Below are positions 45,617-55,096 of a DNA stretch of 64,000 bases, piece after piece. Below the pieces are notes generated by a model. It saw only the letters and a list, made by a program, of their open reading frames with translations. It was not told the DNA's origin and did no database searches. The stretch is from contig NZ_JAESIY010000009.1 in assembly GCF_016757215.1 (NCBI RefSeq), positions 1 to 64,000 on the forward strand, in the 5' to 3' direction. Source of the stretch: Fulvivirga sediminis. GTDB taxonomy: Bacteria > Bacteroidota > Bacteroidia > Cytophagales > Cyclobacteriaceae. Each line of letters begins with the position of its first letter. Position 1 is the stretch's first letter. A program made the position numbers and the translations under genes.

Positions 45617-46339
45617 TTAAGGAAGGTTATTAGCTGTAAACGCTGTAGTAATAAAATCAGCTGCTATAGGTATAATTTCAGAGGGTAACTTAGCTGTATC
45701 CAAACCTGAAGAATCTATAATGTCATCTCCTGCAAAGTCTTTGGAATCAGGATTTATAAGGCTACGTATGGCAGCAGCATGGCGAGCCTCAACTGACACT
45801 ATCTTACCTGCAAGCAATAAATACTCTGGCGTTTTTAGCAGATTTCCTGCACCATTATAAGCACCTACTCCCGTATCTTCAAGTGCTTTAGCTGTAGCCA
45901 ATACTGCACTTCTATCATTAAAATCAAGATCACCATAATCAAACTCCAAAGCAGGCAAGATTTGACTTTCAGAAGCTACTCCTGAAATCGCGGCCTTGAA
46001 AAAATTTCTATGAATTACCTCGTGATAATAAATATCTGTTAAAATACTTTGCTCCTGTGTAGTTATGCCAGCATAAAAAGAATTATAAACTTTAGCGTAA
46101 AAATCAGCCTCCAATTGTTCCAGAGCGTAAGCATAATTTAAAACGGCCAAGTCTCCAGACCCCAAATCAAAAACCTCAGGATCTGGATCAGGGTCTGGAT
46201 TAGGATTAGGAGTGCCGCCATCATCATCATCAGAACAGCCAGTTAGTAAAAATCCTGCTGCAGCCAGCCCTGCCCCTCCTGCTTTCAAAAAACTTCTCCT
46301 ATCCCTATTGTATTTAGGGTACACATCAATCTTCTTCAT
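45617..46339 (-). CDS. Ferritin-like domain lipoprotein (first of a pair)
   Basis: Protein of 240 residues, with a Tat-like start (RDRRSFLKAGGAGLAAAGF) and a lipobox LLTGCSDD (Cys about 35), so it is probably a Tat-exported lipoprotein. A short Pro/Asp/Asn linker (PNPNPDPDPDPE) precedes the ferritin-like bundle of about 65-205. Metal ligands are placed as in the paralogue: LEQLEADFYAKV, YYHEVIHRNFF, KALEDTGVGAY and VSVEARHAAAIR. Sequence similarity between the two genes suggests duplication. One is a lipoprotein and the other is not, so they may act at different sites. Confidence 0.9.
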   Translation of the reverse strand: MKKIDVYPKYNRDRRSFLKAGGAGLAAAGFLLTGCSDDDDGGTPNPNPDPDPDPEVFDLGSGDLAVLNYAYALEQLEADFYAKVYNSFYAGITTQEQSILTDIYYHEVIHRNFFKAAISGVASESQILPALEFDYGDLDFNDRSAVLATAKALEDTGVGAYNGAGNLLKTPEYLLLAGKIVSVEARHAAAIRSLINPDSKDFAGDDIIDSSGLDTAKLPSEIIPIAADFITTAFTANNLP

Positions 46340-46704
46340 AGTAATTAGTATTAAGTGAAATTTTAAATTAACTGTGATTATTAGATAGAAATCAGGTTTT
46401 AAAAACCTGATTTATTCAAAAAGGTCCTGCTAAAGCATTCGTGTTTCAATAACTACTCTGATGCCAATGGATTATTAAGCAAAGGTGGTCTTAGGCCATA
46501 CATAATAAATATATGAACCAATGCACTCAGGGTATAAGGGTCAGCCGACTTAAATAAGTTATAAATTTATCCTAAAAAATCATAGAGATAGTCAGTATTT
46601 ATTATGGTTTATACGAACTACCGCTGAACATATTTTTAAGTTGTATGTAACCCTCTTTCTATTTTAAAGTTTAACCATTAAAACAAACGTTCAAAATAGT
46701 TGAT
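46340..46704. other. Divergent intergenic region with one strong inverted repeat
   Basis: This 365-base gap separates the ferritin-like operon (minus) from the SDR gene (plus). AAATCAGGTTTT (46389-46400) and AAAACCTGATTT (46402-46413) form a perfect 12-bp inverted repeat with a single-base centre. It could be an operator for either gene or a terminator relic. No gene is visible. Confidence 0.5.
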
Positions 46705-47487
46705 ATGAAAGATAACGTAGTAATAATTACAGGAGCAGCTATGGGGCTAGGATTAGCCACCGCAAAAGAACTGGCTGCAAAAGGAGCATCTTTAGTACTA
46801 GTAGATTACAATGAAGAGGCGCTGAATGCTCAAGTTAAATCCTTAAAAGAGCAATACCCTTCCATTGAAATACTATCTATTGTAGCTGATGTTTCTAATG
46901 AAGAAGCTGTAAAAAATTATGTAAATAAGACCATCGACAAATTTGGGAAGATAGACGGTTTTTATAACAACGCAGGAATTGAAGGAAAACAAGCTTCTAT
47001 CACTGATTATGACCTTGACGTTTTTAAAAAGGTAATAGACATAAATTTGATGGGGGTATATTACGGCTTACGTTATGTGATTCCTCAAATGCAAAAACAA
47101 AATTACGGGCGTATAGTAAATGTAGCTTCTGTAGGAGGAATAAGGGGAGTTCTTAATCAAACTCCATATGTGGCAAGTAAACACGCGGTAGCTGGTATGA
47201 CCAAAAATGCAGCTCTGGAGTATGGCCAATACGGAATACTCACTAATGCTATTGCACCTGGTGCTATTTTAACGCCAATGGTAGCAGAAGCTTTTAAGCA
47301 GGTAAACCCTGAAGATCCTGCAGCGGCAGAGAAAGAATATGCCAGCAATAACCCTACTCGTCGATTAGGACAACCAGAAGACGTAGCTAAAGTGGTGGCT
47401 TTTCTCATAAGCAAGGACAATGGCTATGTGAGTGGGCAAGTTATAGCTATTGATGGGGGTGAGTCTAACATGTATGGCAATGCATAA
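46705..47487 (+). CDS. Short-chain dehydrogenase/reductase
   Basis: Classical SDR of 260 residues using NAD(P). The cofactor motif TGAAMGLGLA starts at residue 8; D35 in LVDYNEE suggests NAD preference; NNAG is near 88; the catalytic Ser is in VNVASVGG near 139 and the YxxxK pair in YVASKHAV near 152-156. The C-terminal GQVIAIDGGESN is typical. Substrate is not predictable; best matches in memory are 3-oxoacyl-ACP reductase-like or glucose-1-dehydrogenase-like proteins. It is monocistronic. Confidence 0.93.
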   Translation: MKDNVVIITGAAMGLGLATAKELAAKGASLVLVDYNEEALNAQVKSLKEQYPSIEILSIVADVSNEEAVKNYVNKTIDKFGKIDGFYNNAGIEGKQASITDYDLDVFKKVIDINLMGVYYGLRYVIPQMQKQNYGRIVNVASVGGIRGVLNQTPYVASKHAVAGMTKNAALEYGQYGILTNAIAPGAILTPMVAEAFKQVNPEDPAAAEKEYASNNPTRRLGQPEDVAKVVAFLISKDNGYVSGQVIAIDGGESNMYGNA

Positions 47488-47506
47488 AGCTCCATAATTA
47501 GTTAAC

Positions 47507-47539
47507 CTATAAAGGCCTCTATTTACAAGGCCTTTATAG
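47507..47539. terminator. Hairpin after the SDR gene
   Basis: CTATAAAGGCC (47507-47517) pairs with GGCCTTTATAG (47529-47539), 11 perfect pairs, between convergent genes. No long T run follows, so it is a weaker terminator call than others in this window. Confidence 0.55.
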
Positions 47540-47576
47540 CAATTATGAATAATCGAAATACAACTTCAGGCTTCTC

Positions 47577-48695
47577 TCATTTTAGCTCCCTTTTGCCTTT
47601 CTTCTTTTTTCGTCCTCTCCAAATAAAGAAGCCCGTAATAGGAGAAGAAGCCATAATGAGACATGTAATAAAAGCCATAATTTTGGTTGGCAAGCCAAAG
47701 ATACTACCTGTATGTATAGGGTAGACTAATCTCCTTACCTTGGTTCCTGTAGTAAGCTGATCATAAGGCACTGTTTTAATCTTCTCTCCATTTCTTCCAT
47801 CAAAATATACAAAGCTGCCTTGATTAGGGATTAAACTTTCCAGATTCACTTTCTGCACCATGATGCTCTCATTGTTTAAAGTATCCCCAATATTTATTCT
47901 TATATCTCCATTAAACGGAAACGTCTGATTAACCTGATGTAAAAGTTTATCCATAGAGAAATTGCCAAAACTTCCAGTTGTAGATTCATTTTCCTGCCTT
48001 AGTGAAGGTTTTGGTTTACCATCTGTAGCATAATAAATAATTCCCTCATACCATTTATAGGACCAAACTAAGCCCGTAAGCGCAAGAGCAAGAGCAAACA
48101 ATGCGGCATAAAAGCCTGGCACCACATGCAAATCCCAGTTGAGCCTTTTAGACGAAGCCGTCCATTTAATCTTGAGCCTTTGCTTAGCATTTTTTATTTT
48201 TTTGGGCACCCAAAGTATCAGCCCCGAAATAATGATGATCACAAACCCAAAACAGGATAAGCCTGTTATCATCTTTCCTACTTCTCCTACCAATAAAAAT
48301 CTATGTAGGCCCAACACCACTCTAAAAAATTGTTTGTTCAGCACACCTTTTGTCTGAATTTCTCCAGTGTATCTATCAACGGCATATACATGCCTAACTC
48401 CATCTAAATCAGCAGTTTGAACGAGTACACTCCTACTGCTATCAGCCTCTAGATAAATTCTTTGAATCACCTGATTCTGAGCCTGACTATTGACTCTTTT
48501 TATTATGTCATCAACGGGGTAAAAATCTTTTTCAGGAGAAGAATGATTAGTGTAAAGCATAGGAGCAGCTACTGGCGCTAACTCTCTTTCAAAGACGAGT
48601 ATTGCTCCAGTAATAGCTACTATAATAAGTGGTAGGCTTATCACTAAGCCTAACCACAAATGTATTTGCCGAATAAGTTTTTTCGTTTTGCTCAT
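47577..48695 (-). CDS. PepSY-domain membrane protein
   Basis: Inner-membrane PepSY-TM protein of 372 residues. The first helix is about 11-33 (HLWLGLVISLPLIIVAITGAI), then a periplasmic PepSY segment (about 50-125), paired helices near 140-165 and 190-212, a second periplasmic segment and a final helix near 342-364. The tail is strongly basic (GRKKKKGKRELK). These proteins are commonly encoded with siderophore receptors and are thought to help reduce or release iron in the periplasm. The ATG overlaps the stop of the receptor gene by one base, so the two are translationally coupled. Confidence 0.9.
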   Translation of the reverse strand: MSKTKKLIRQIHLWLGLVISLPLIIVAITGAILVFERELAPVAAPMLYTNHSSPEKDFYPVDDIIKRVNSQAQNQVIQRIYLEADSSRSVLVQTADLDGVRHVYAVDRYTGEIQTKGVLNKQFFRVVLGLHRFLLVGEVGKMITGLSCFGFVIIIISGLILWVPKKIKNAKQRLKIKWTASSKRLNWDLHVVPGFYAALFALALALTGLVWSYKWYEGIIYYATDGKPKPSLRQENESTTGSFGNFSMDKLLHQVNQTFPFNGDIRINIGDTLNNESIMVQKVNLESLIPNQGSFVYFDGRNGEKIKTVPYDQLTTGTKVRRLVYPIHTGSIFGLPTKIMAFITCLIMASSPITGFFIWRGRKKKKGKRELK

Positions 48696-51160
48696 TAAAA
48701 ATTATAGCTGAACGTAAGCAACCAGTTCCTAGGCGTTCCCGGGTATAACCTCAAATAATCATATCCTCCAACCCAGTATGTTTTATCGGTAAGGTTATTC
48801 AGATTAAACTGTAGCGTGCAATTATTTATTTTATAATATACTGCTGCATCAAAAACTGTATAGCCCGGCACCTGCTGACTAGTATTCTGCTGCAAGTTAC
48901 GGTCTGTCATAAAATTAGATCCCAATCCTACACCCAAATTTTGTAGAGCTCCCTTGGTAAAGTTATACCTTGTCCATAAGTTACCTTGATGATGAGGTGT
49001 GTTTGGCTTTTGGATATTGGTTTCATTGCCTTCTGCATCTTGAGTTATCTCCGCTTTATTATAGGCATAACCAGCATTCACACTCCAATTAGGCAATATC
49101 TTACCGGTTATATCTACTTCTATTCCTCTTGAAACCTCCTCGCCTATGGGTTGCAATAAATCAGAATTAGGCACTGGATATAGCGTATTTTGCTGATCTA
49201 TTCTATACACAGCCAGTGTGGCTGACAGATTATGATTAAACCAGTTAGTTTTTGCTCCAAACTCAACCATGTGACTGGTTAGCGGATCAAAAGGTCCTCC
49301 GTTCAGCGGATCCATATTGGCGGCAGCCTGTGGCTCATATCCTTCTACGTATGTACCGTACAAATTAACATTTTTAGTTAACTCATAAGTAAGTCCAAAT
49401 CTGGGTAAAATGGCATCCTGATGCACATTATCTTCATCGGCCTGATCCATATTAAGCACGTTAGTATAATTATCATAACGTAAGCCAATAAGCGCTCTAA
49501 ACTTTTTCCAAGTAAGCTGATCCTGTAGATAAACACCGTGCACATAGTATAGATTTGGCCCATAAGAGCGCACCTTATTGTAAATATACTTCGACTCATC
49601 CTTCATCTGCTGAGAGTTCAATGGGTCCGACAGGTCAAAGTGAGCTACATTAGGAACAGGGTTTCCTTCACTATCAAGCATATAGGCATCTTTGTTTTTA
49701 AGAAAAGCCGCTTTACCTGCATCGGTATTATTATTTATTTGGAGTACCGAATTGCCGTCAGCAGAAAGATAGCCATTGGCCTCAAGCTGAGAAGCTCCAG
49801 CAGGTACCTCCTCCTGTGCATAATCATACCCCCATGTAATATTATGCTCTATAGGGCCAGTACTGGCCTTAGCGGTGAAATAAGTAGATAGATTATCTAT
49901 AAATCTTTTCCTATTTCTTTTAAACACTCTTAAAGCTACTTGGTCTACAATATCGTTTCCATCACCATCTATAGCATAATCATTAGCACTTCGGTGTTCC
50001 ATCAAATCTTCAAAATACCCTGTACGAACATAAGAAGCAGACCATGATAAATGATCTGTAAGTTCATGGTTCATAGAAAGAGTCATAATATAAGACTCCT
50101 CATTAAGGTAATCATTAGCGGAGCTCAGAGATAATGAGTTAGAAGTACTATACAAATCATCTTTAAAAGCTGACTGCCCTCTATCTAATCTACTTTTTGA
50201 ATTATTATAAATCAAATCAAAATTGAACTGTGTTTTTTCTGAAGGAATAAATGATATAGAAGGAGCGATAACAATATTTTTATCAAACTGAAGATCTCGA
50301 TAACTATCAGCATCTTCATAACCTACGTTTAATCGATAAAGAAGAGTTTTATTATCATTCAGCGGGCCAGTGAAGTCACCAAGTACCCTCATATTTTTAA
50401 AGCTTCCGGTACTGACAGAAACAGAATTTCTTTGTACATCCAACGGCTTTTTAGTTACTCTGTTAATTACTCCTCCTGGAGAGGCATTTCCAGAGATAGC
50501 AGAAGCTGGTCCTTTCAGCACCTCTACTCTTTCAAGATAATTCACTAATGGCTGCTTCCAAAAGCCTGTAGAAGTACGCATACCGTTCAATAACTGAGTG
50601 TTTTGACTTCCGTTTATTCTAAAACCCCTTATAATGATATCATCATAAAAAGTATTTTGATTAACACCACTGAAATTTTTAACAATATCTCCTAACCTCA
50701 TCACTCCCTGATCTGCAATAAGTTCCTTAGTGGCATAAGACACGGCCTGAGGAAGATATTCTAAAGGAATTTCTGTTTTAGTACCTAAAAAGGACCTACT
50801 GTTTTGGTAAGAGCTTTCCTTACGACCAATTATTTCCACATTTTGTAGTTCAGTAACATCTTCTTCCAGTGCAATATCAATAATTACCGGCTCTCTACCT
50901 GTAAAATGAACTTGATGAGTTTGGGTTTTATAACCAACTGCACTAAAAACAACTTCGTAGTCTCCGGCCGGCACATAAGGAATAGAGTAAGCTCCCTTGC
51001 TATCAGAGTAAGCCCCTTTATCAAGATCTTGAAGATAAATATTCACATAGTATAAAGGATGATTATTCTGGTCTGTAATCTTTCCCGTTAAAGCACTATT
51101 AGTTTGAGCCCACCCATAAGTAGCACAGACCAAAAGGAGGAAAAAGCATAGAAATCGCAT
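48695..51160 (-). CDS. TonB-dependent siderophore receptor
   Basis: Outer-membrane receptor of 821 residues. Signal peptide about 1-18 (ends YGWAQ). A carboxypeptidase-regulatory-like domain spans about 22-105 (LTGKITDQNNHPLYYVNIYL). The plug follows: IPLEYLPQAVSYATKELI near 132, FSGVNQNTFYDDIIIRGFRI near 165 and KGPASAISGNASPGGVINRV near 216, which is the siderophore-receptor form (FhuE/FpvA-like). The barrel ends NWLLTFSYNF. It is coupled to the PepSY membrane protein. A candidate iron-responsive operator overlaps its promoter region. Confidence 0.95.
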   Translation of the reverse strand: MRFLCFFLLLVCATYGWAQTNSALTGKITDQNNHPLYYVNIYLQDLDKGAYSDSKGAYSIPYVPAGDYEVVFSAVGYKTQTHQVHFTGREPVIIDIALEEDVTELQNVEIIGRKESSYQNSRSFLGTKTEIPLEYLPQAVSYATKELIADQGVMRLGDIVKNFSGVNQNTFYDDIIIRGFRINGSQNTQLLNGMRTSTGFWKQPLVNYLERVEVLKGPASAISGNASPGGVINRVTKKPLDVQRNSVSVSTGSFKNMRVLGDFTGPLNDNKTLLYRLNVGYEDADSYRDLQFDKNIVIAPSISFIPSEKTQFNFDLIYNNSKSRLDRGQSAFKDDLYSTSNSLSLSSANDYLNEESYIMTLSMNHELTDHLSWSASYVRTGYFEDLMEHRSANDYAIDGDGNDIVDQVALRVFKRNRKRFIDNLSTYFTAKASTGPIEHNITWGYDYAQEEVPAGASQLEANGYLSADGNSVLQINNNTDAGKAAFLKNKDAYMLDSEGNPVPNVAHFDLSDPLNSQQMKDESKYIYNKVRSYGPNLYYVHGVYLQDQLTWKKFRALIGLRYDNYTNVLNMDQADEDNVHQDAILPRFGLTYELTKNVNLYGTYVEGYEPQAAANMDPLNGGPFDPLTSHMVEFGAKTNWFNHNLSATLAVYRIDQQNTLYPVPNSDLLQPIGEEVSRGIEVDITGKILPNWSVNAGYAYNKAEITQDAEGNETNIQKPNTPHHQGNLWTRYNFTKGALQNLGVGLGSNFMTDRNLQQNTSQQVPGYTVFDAAVYYKINNCTLQFNLNNLTDKTYWVGGYDYLRLYPGTPRNWLLTFSYNF

Positions 51161-51617
51161 GGCAAGTAAGTTTTATTTAATAAAGCCACAAATCTAAATT
51201 TATTTAGACTAATTACAAATTATAATTAATGCATAATATTCCGCTTTTCTTATCGCTGCCTAGGTCTAATCCACACCATTAATGGACTTGCCTATCTAGC
51301 ATTGAAACCTATAATACCACTAAGACCATCCGAAAATCCTTTATTCATGTCTGCCAATCGATCAATCATCTATACCCTTCAACAGAAGCTTCTCTTACAG
51401 CATTCACTTGATGATCAATTACTTAGTCAATTTAATTTCAGCTAATAGACTAATAGTTCACATGTACCTAATTCTAGAATAATTCGATAATTTACTCCTC
51501 GTTAAGTGCAAATATTTTTAAAGATCATGGGTGTGTAGATAAATACCGCTGAGACAATAACAAGCTTAAATAACAAAGAGTGCTTATTGAAAATCGCGGA
51601 TATAATTATCAGTGACT
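51161..51617. other. AT-rich intergenic region upstream of the siderophore receptor
   Basis: This 457-base gap holds the promoter region of the receptor gene at its left end (listed separately). The right 380 bases hold no gene or hairpin that I can support; short stretches look protein-like in no frame. Confidence 0.4.
51189..51220 (-). promoter_or_regulatory. Promoter with candidate iron (Fur-like) operator for the receptor gene
   Basis: On the minus strand TAGATTTG (51189-51196) matches TAnnTTTG, 29 bases before the receptor ATG. Directly upstream, 51202-51220 is an imperfect 19-base palindrome (ATTTAGACT...TTACAAAT, 13 of 19 positions symmetric) in the spacer between the -7 and -33 positions. 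Size and position fit a Fur-type repressor site, but the Bacteroidota consensus is not certain enough to be firm. Confidence 0.35.
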
Positions 51618-52430
51618 CTAATTTTGATATAAAAGAGATGGATCCTGATTCAACAATCTCACCAACGTATCATATAAATCCGGTAAAACTTGTCTAAATA
51701 AAGCTGGACTTTCAAAAAAATACTCTAGTGACACCGCAAAGAACTCATGCTCGTTAGTACCCGCATAACTTCTAAGAAAGTGTGGCTCTCCCGCTCTTAG
51801 CTTAGGTAGTTCTCGTGCCGTTATTTTCTGAAGATCATATAAAGCTCTTCTGTCCAGAAAGTCATATTCTTCATTCTTAATCCTGTTTTCGAAATGTATG
51901 GCGTGGGCCATTTCATGAATGCCTACATTAAAAGAATCCCTCATATCAGCATAGCCATCTACAAAGGCCTTCCAAGAAAGAACTATAATACCCATTCTAG
52001 GGTTAACCTCCCCCACATGATACATGCGAGTGATTCGGGAATAATAAGAATCTGGATAGATTAAAATACGATCAAAATAGGCTAAATAAATAGGTGACAG
52101 GCCAAAAGTAAGTTGAACTGCCGAAGCAGAGATAAGGACCTTCATTTCATCTGTAACCGACTTAAAAACCCTGGGCAAAAAGGTTTTGCTGTACATAAAA
52201 GATTGCACCCTCTTTCTAAAGTGCATCTTATCAGATTCTGAAAGTAAATTATAATAAGCTGAATACTTTGAAAGAATAAACTCATGCTGTGGAGCAAGAG
52301 TCATACGCCTCTTTACAAACTGCCTGCTATGTCTGTAGATATACTCAAATATATCATGAGCCACAGAGTAGATACCATAAAAAATGCCCAGCAGTAATAT
52401 TACTACTGGGGCAATTACTATAAAATTCAA
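51618..52430 (-). CDS. Zinc-dependent peptidase, MtfA family
   Basis: Protein of 270 residues with one N-terminal membrane helix (about 3-25) and a metallopeptidase domain. The zinc motif HEMAHAIHFENRI is near residue 168, and Glu in GTNEHEFFAVSLEYFFE (about 226-242) is the probable third ligand region, as in MtfA. LTFGLSPIYLAYFDRILIYP near 110 is another family segment. E. coli MtfA is soluble and interacts with the glucose regulator Mlc; this membrane-anchored form is common in Bacteroidota and its target is unknown. It begins one base after the glyS stop. Confidence 0.88.
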   Translation of the reverse strand: MNFIVIAPVVILLLGIFYGIYSVAHDIFEYIYRHSRQFVKRRMTLAPQHEFILSKYSAYYNLLSESDKMHFRKRVQSFMYSKTFLPRVFKSVTDEMKVLISASAVQLTFGLSPIYLAYFDRILIYPDSYYSRITRMYHVGEVNPRMGIIVLSWKAFVDGYADMRDSFNVGIHEMAHAIHFENRIKNEEYDFLDRRALYDLQKITARELPKLRAGEPHFLRSYAGTNEHEFFAVSLEYFFESPALFRQVLPDLYDTLVRLLNQDPSLLYQN

Positions 52431-53978
52431 TTACTTTATTTTTTTGAGGAGACTAGTTAATGACACCAAATCCTCCACTCTAGCCTTCAGCTCAGCAATA
52501 GCTATTCTCTCCTGCTTGGCAGTATCTCTATCTCTTAAGGTTACGGTATTATCTTCTAACGTCTGATGATCTACAGTAATACAATAAGGGGTACCTACAG
52601 CATCCTGTCTTCTATACCTTCTTCCGATAGCATCTTTTTCATCATACTGGCAGGTGAAGTCATACTTTAGTTCATCTATTATCTCTCTGGCTTTTTCAGG
52701 TAAACCATCTTTCTTAAGCAAAGGAAGTACCGCTACTTTAGAAGGAGCCAATGGAGCAGGTATTTTTAATACCACTCTTTCACTACCGTCTTCAAGCGTC
52801 TCTTCTGTATAAGCTGCAGAAAGTAAGGCCAAGAACATACGGTCAAGTCCTATAGAGGTTTCAATTACATAAGGAACATAGCTCTTATTTTCCTGAGGAT
52901 CGAAGAACTGCAATTTTTTACCAGAATGCTCTTCATGGGCTTTTAAATCAAAATCTGTACGGCTATGAATACCTTCTAATTCTTTGAAACCCATAGGGAA
53001 GTTAAACTCAATATCACAGGCAGCATTAGCATAGTGAGCTAAATTCAAATGATCATGGAAACGATAATAATCTTCACCAAGGCCTAATGACTTGTGCCAT
53101 TGAATTCTCTTTTCTTTCCAGTTTTCATACCACCCCATTTCTTCTCCTGGCTTCACGAAGAACTGCATCTCCATCTGCTCAAACTCCCTCATTCTAAAAA
53201 TGAACTGGCGAGCAATAATTTCATTCCTAAAGGCTTTTCCGATCTGAGCAATACCAAAAGGTATTTTCATACGCCCAGTTTTCTGCACATTAAGAAAGTT
53301 TACAAAAATTCCTTGTGCCGTTTCTGGTCTTAAGTATATTTTATTAGCTCCTTCAGCCAAAGAACCTAACTCTGTAGCAAACATGAGGTTAAACTGACGA
53401 ACGTCAGTCCAGTTTTTAGAGCCAGAAATAGGGTCAGCTATTCCTAATTCCTCTATTAAGTCTTTTAACTGATTAAGTTCACCACTCTCCATACCAGCCT
53501 TAAGTTTAGCATTTATCTCATCGATTTGCTCATTATACTTAACAACCCTTGGATTAGTAGAAACGAACTGCTCCTTATCGAAATCATCTCCAAAGCGTTT
53601 AGCGGCTTTAGTTACTTCTTTATCAATTTTGGCTTCGATTTTAGCTATATGCTCCTCAATCAAAACATCCGCACGATATCTTTTTTTCGAATCCTTATTA
53701 TCAATCATAGGATCATTGAAAGCATCTACGTGACCGGAAGCTTTCCAGGTAGTAGGGTGCATGAAAATAGAAGCATCTAGGCCTACAATATTTTCATTCA
53801 TTTGCACCATGGCCTTCCACCAGTAGCTTTTAATATTATTTTTTAGCTCCACACCGTTCTGACCATAGTCATAAGCAGCGCCTAAGCCATCATATATTTC
53901 ACTCGAAGGAAAAACAAACCCATACTCTTTGGCATGAGCTACTATTTTTTTCAAAAGGTTTTCATCTAGATTCGCCAT
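52431..53978 (-). CDS. glyS: Glycyl-tRNA synthetase, homodimeric type
   Basis: Class II synthetase of 515 residues of the single-chain (alpha2) type also found in eukaryotes, archaea and some bacteria. FVFPSSEIYDGLGAAYDYG at about 22-40 and the motif 2 region FRNEIIARQFIFRMREFEQM near 246-265 are clear. Motif 3 lies in ETSIGLDRMFLALL near 378, and the anticodon-binding domain starts near 415 (APSKVAVLPLL). A TATCTTTG promoter element lies 5 bases before the ATG, so the message is probably nearly leaderless. It is cotranscribed with the MtfA-like gene. Confidence 0.97.
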   Translation of the reverse strand: MANLDENLLKKIVAHAKEYGFVFPSSEIYDGLGAAYDYGQNGVELKNNIKSYWWKAMVQMNENIVGLDASIFMHPTTWKASGHVDAFNDPMIDNKDSKKRYRADVLIEEHIAKIEAKIDKEVTKAAKRFGDDFDKEQFVSTNPRVVKYNEQIDEINAKLKAGMESGELNQLKDLIEELGIADPISGSKNWTDVRQFNLMFATELGSLAEGANKIYLRPETAQGIFVNFLNVQKTGRMKIPFGIAQIGKAFRNEIIARQFIFRMREFEQMEMQFFVKPGEEMGWYENWKEKRIQWHKSLGLGEDYYRFHDHLNLAHYANAACDIEFNFPMGFKELEGIHSRTDFDLKAHEEHSGKKLQFFDPQENKSYVPYVIETSIGLDRMFLALLSAAYTEETLEDGSERVVLKIPAPLAPSKVAVLPLLKKDGLPEKAREIIDELKYDFTCQYDEKDAIGRRYRRQDAVGTPYCITVDHQTLEDNTVTLRDRDTAKQERIAIAELKARVEDLVSLTSLLKKIK

Positions 53979-53983
53979 GGGCG

Positions 53984-53991
53984 CAAAGATA
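53984..53991 (-). promoter_or_regulatory. Bacteroidota-type -7 element for glyS
   Basis: Minus-strand TATCTTTG, an exact TAnnTTTG match, ends 5 bases before the glyS ATG. Transcription would start at or close to the initiation codon. Confidence 0.6.
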
Positions 53992-54186
53992 ATAAAATGA
54001 TCTTTATGCTATAACTTATTGCATGTTACTAATGTGCTGAGAGCATAATAGTGATATAAATTTCATGATTCCATTAATAAATAAGAATCCAAGCCACTAT
54101 TTAAGCATTGAAAAACCTAAAAACAATCAATTGTTGTACTTCAAAAGGTCTTAAAAGTGAATGTCGTCATCTATAAAAAAAGGATA

Positions 54187-55005
54187 TTAGAGCTTCTTAG
54201 CTTTCACCCAATATTCATCCATTTCTTCCAGGCTCATTTCCGTAATGCTCTTGCCATCCTTAGCAGACTCACTTTCTATATACTGAAAACGTTTAATAAA
54301 TTTCTTATTCGTTCTCTCCAGTGCCTCTTCTGGATTAATATTCACAAAGCGAGCATAATTGATAAGTGAAAAAAGAAGGTCTCCAAATTCCTCCTGCGCT
54401 TTAGCTTGATCTACCTCTCCCTCCTCCGGGTTAAACTCAGCATGAAACTCCTGCATTTCTTCTTCTACTTTATCCCAAACCTGCTTAGGCTCTTCCCAAT
54501 CGAAACCTACTCCTCTGGCTTTCTCTTGAATACGCATGGCTTTCACTAATGCAGGTAATGACTTAGGAACACCTCCCAAAACGGATTTCTTTTTATTACC
54601 CTTTTCCTGAAGCTTTATTTTTTCCCAATTTTCCTTAACCGCCTTTTCATCTTCTGCATCTACATCCCCATAGATATGGGGGTGTCGACCTATCAGCTTA
54701 TCACAAACACTATTAAGCACATCCGCTACATCAAATTCCTTTTGCTCCGACGCTATTTTGGCATAGAAAATATTATGCAACATAAGATCACCCAACTCCT
54801 TTTTAACCTCTTCCAAATCTCCTTCCAGTATAGCATCACTGAGTTCATACGTCTCCTCTATGGTAAGGTGGCGCAAAGATTCCAAGGTCTGCTTCATATC
54901 CCAAGGACAATTTTCTCGGAGCTCATCCATTATCGTAAGTAATCTATCAAAAGCTTCTAGTTTAGCCTTTCTATTTAAATCTGGGGTCTTCTTAATTTCT
55001 TTCAT
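54187..55005 (-). CDS. mazG: Nucleoside triphosphate pyrophosphohydrolase MazG
   Basis: Cytoplasmic all-alpha NTP pyrophosphatase of 272 residues with two tandem MazG repeats. The first has LRENCPWDMKQTLESLRHLT, then EETYELSDAILEGDLEEVKK and ELGDLMLHNIFYAKIA, giving the metal-binding E-x-x-E and E-x-x-D sets. The second repeats them in weaker form (GFDWEEPKQVWDKVEEEMQE, EEFGDLLFSLINYAR). The N-x-P-H-x-Y segment IGRHPHIYGDVD is also typical. It cleans up damaged or excess NTPs and, in E. coli, lowers ppGpp. It is monocistronic with a 208-base gap to glyS. Confidence 0.95.
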   Translation of the reverse strand: MKEIKKTPDLNRKAKLEAFDRLLTIMDELRENCPWDMKQTLESLRHLTIEETYELSDAILEGDLEEVKKELGDLMLHNIFYAKIASEQKEFDVADVLNSVCDKLIGRHPHIYGDVDAEDEKAVKENWEKIKLQEKGNKKKSVLGGVPKSLPALVKAMRIQEKARGVGFDWEEPKQVWDKVEEEMQEFHAEFNPEEGEVDQAKAQEEFGDLLFSLINYARFVNINPEEALERTNKKFIKRFQYIESESAKDGKSITEMSLEEMDEYWVKAKKL

Positions 55006-55071
55006 ATTATACTTACAAAATCGGGTTTAAGAAACTTTAACCAATATGCTTACGTTTCTAAGGTGAATAGC

Positions 55072-55079
55072 TAAATTTG
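55072..55079 (+). promoter_or_regulatory. Bacteroidota-type -7 element for the 75-residue protein gene
   Basis: TAAATTTG matches TAnnTTTG, 17 bases before the ATG. It supports the small gene as a real transcription unit. Confidence 0.5.
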
Positions 55080-55096
55080 AGCAAAAATAGATAATC

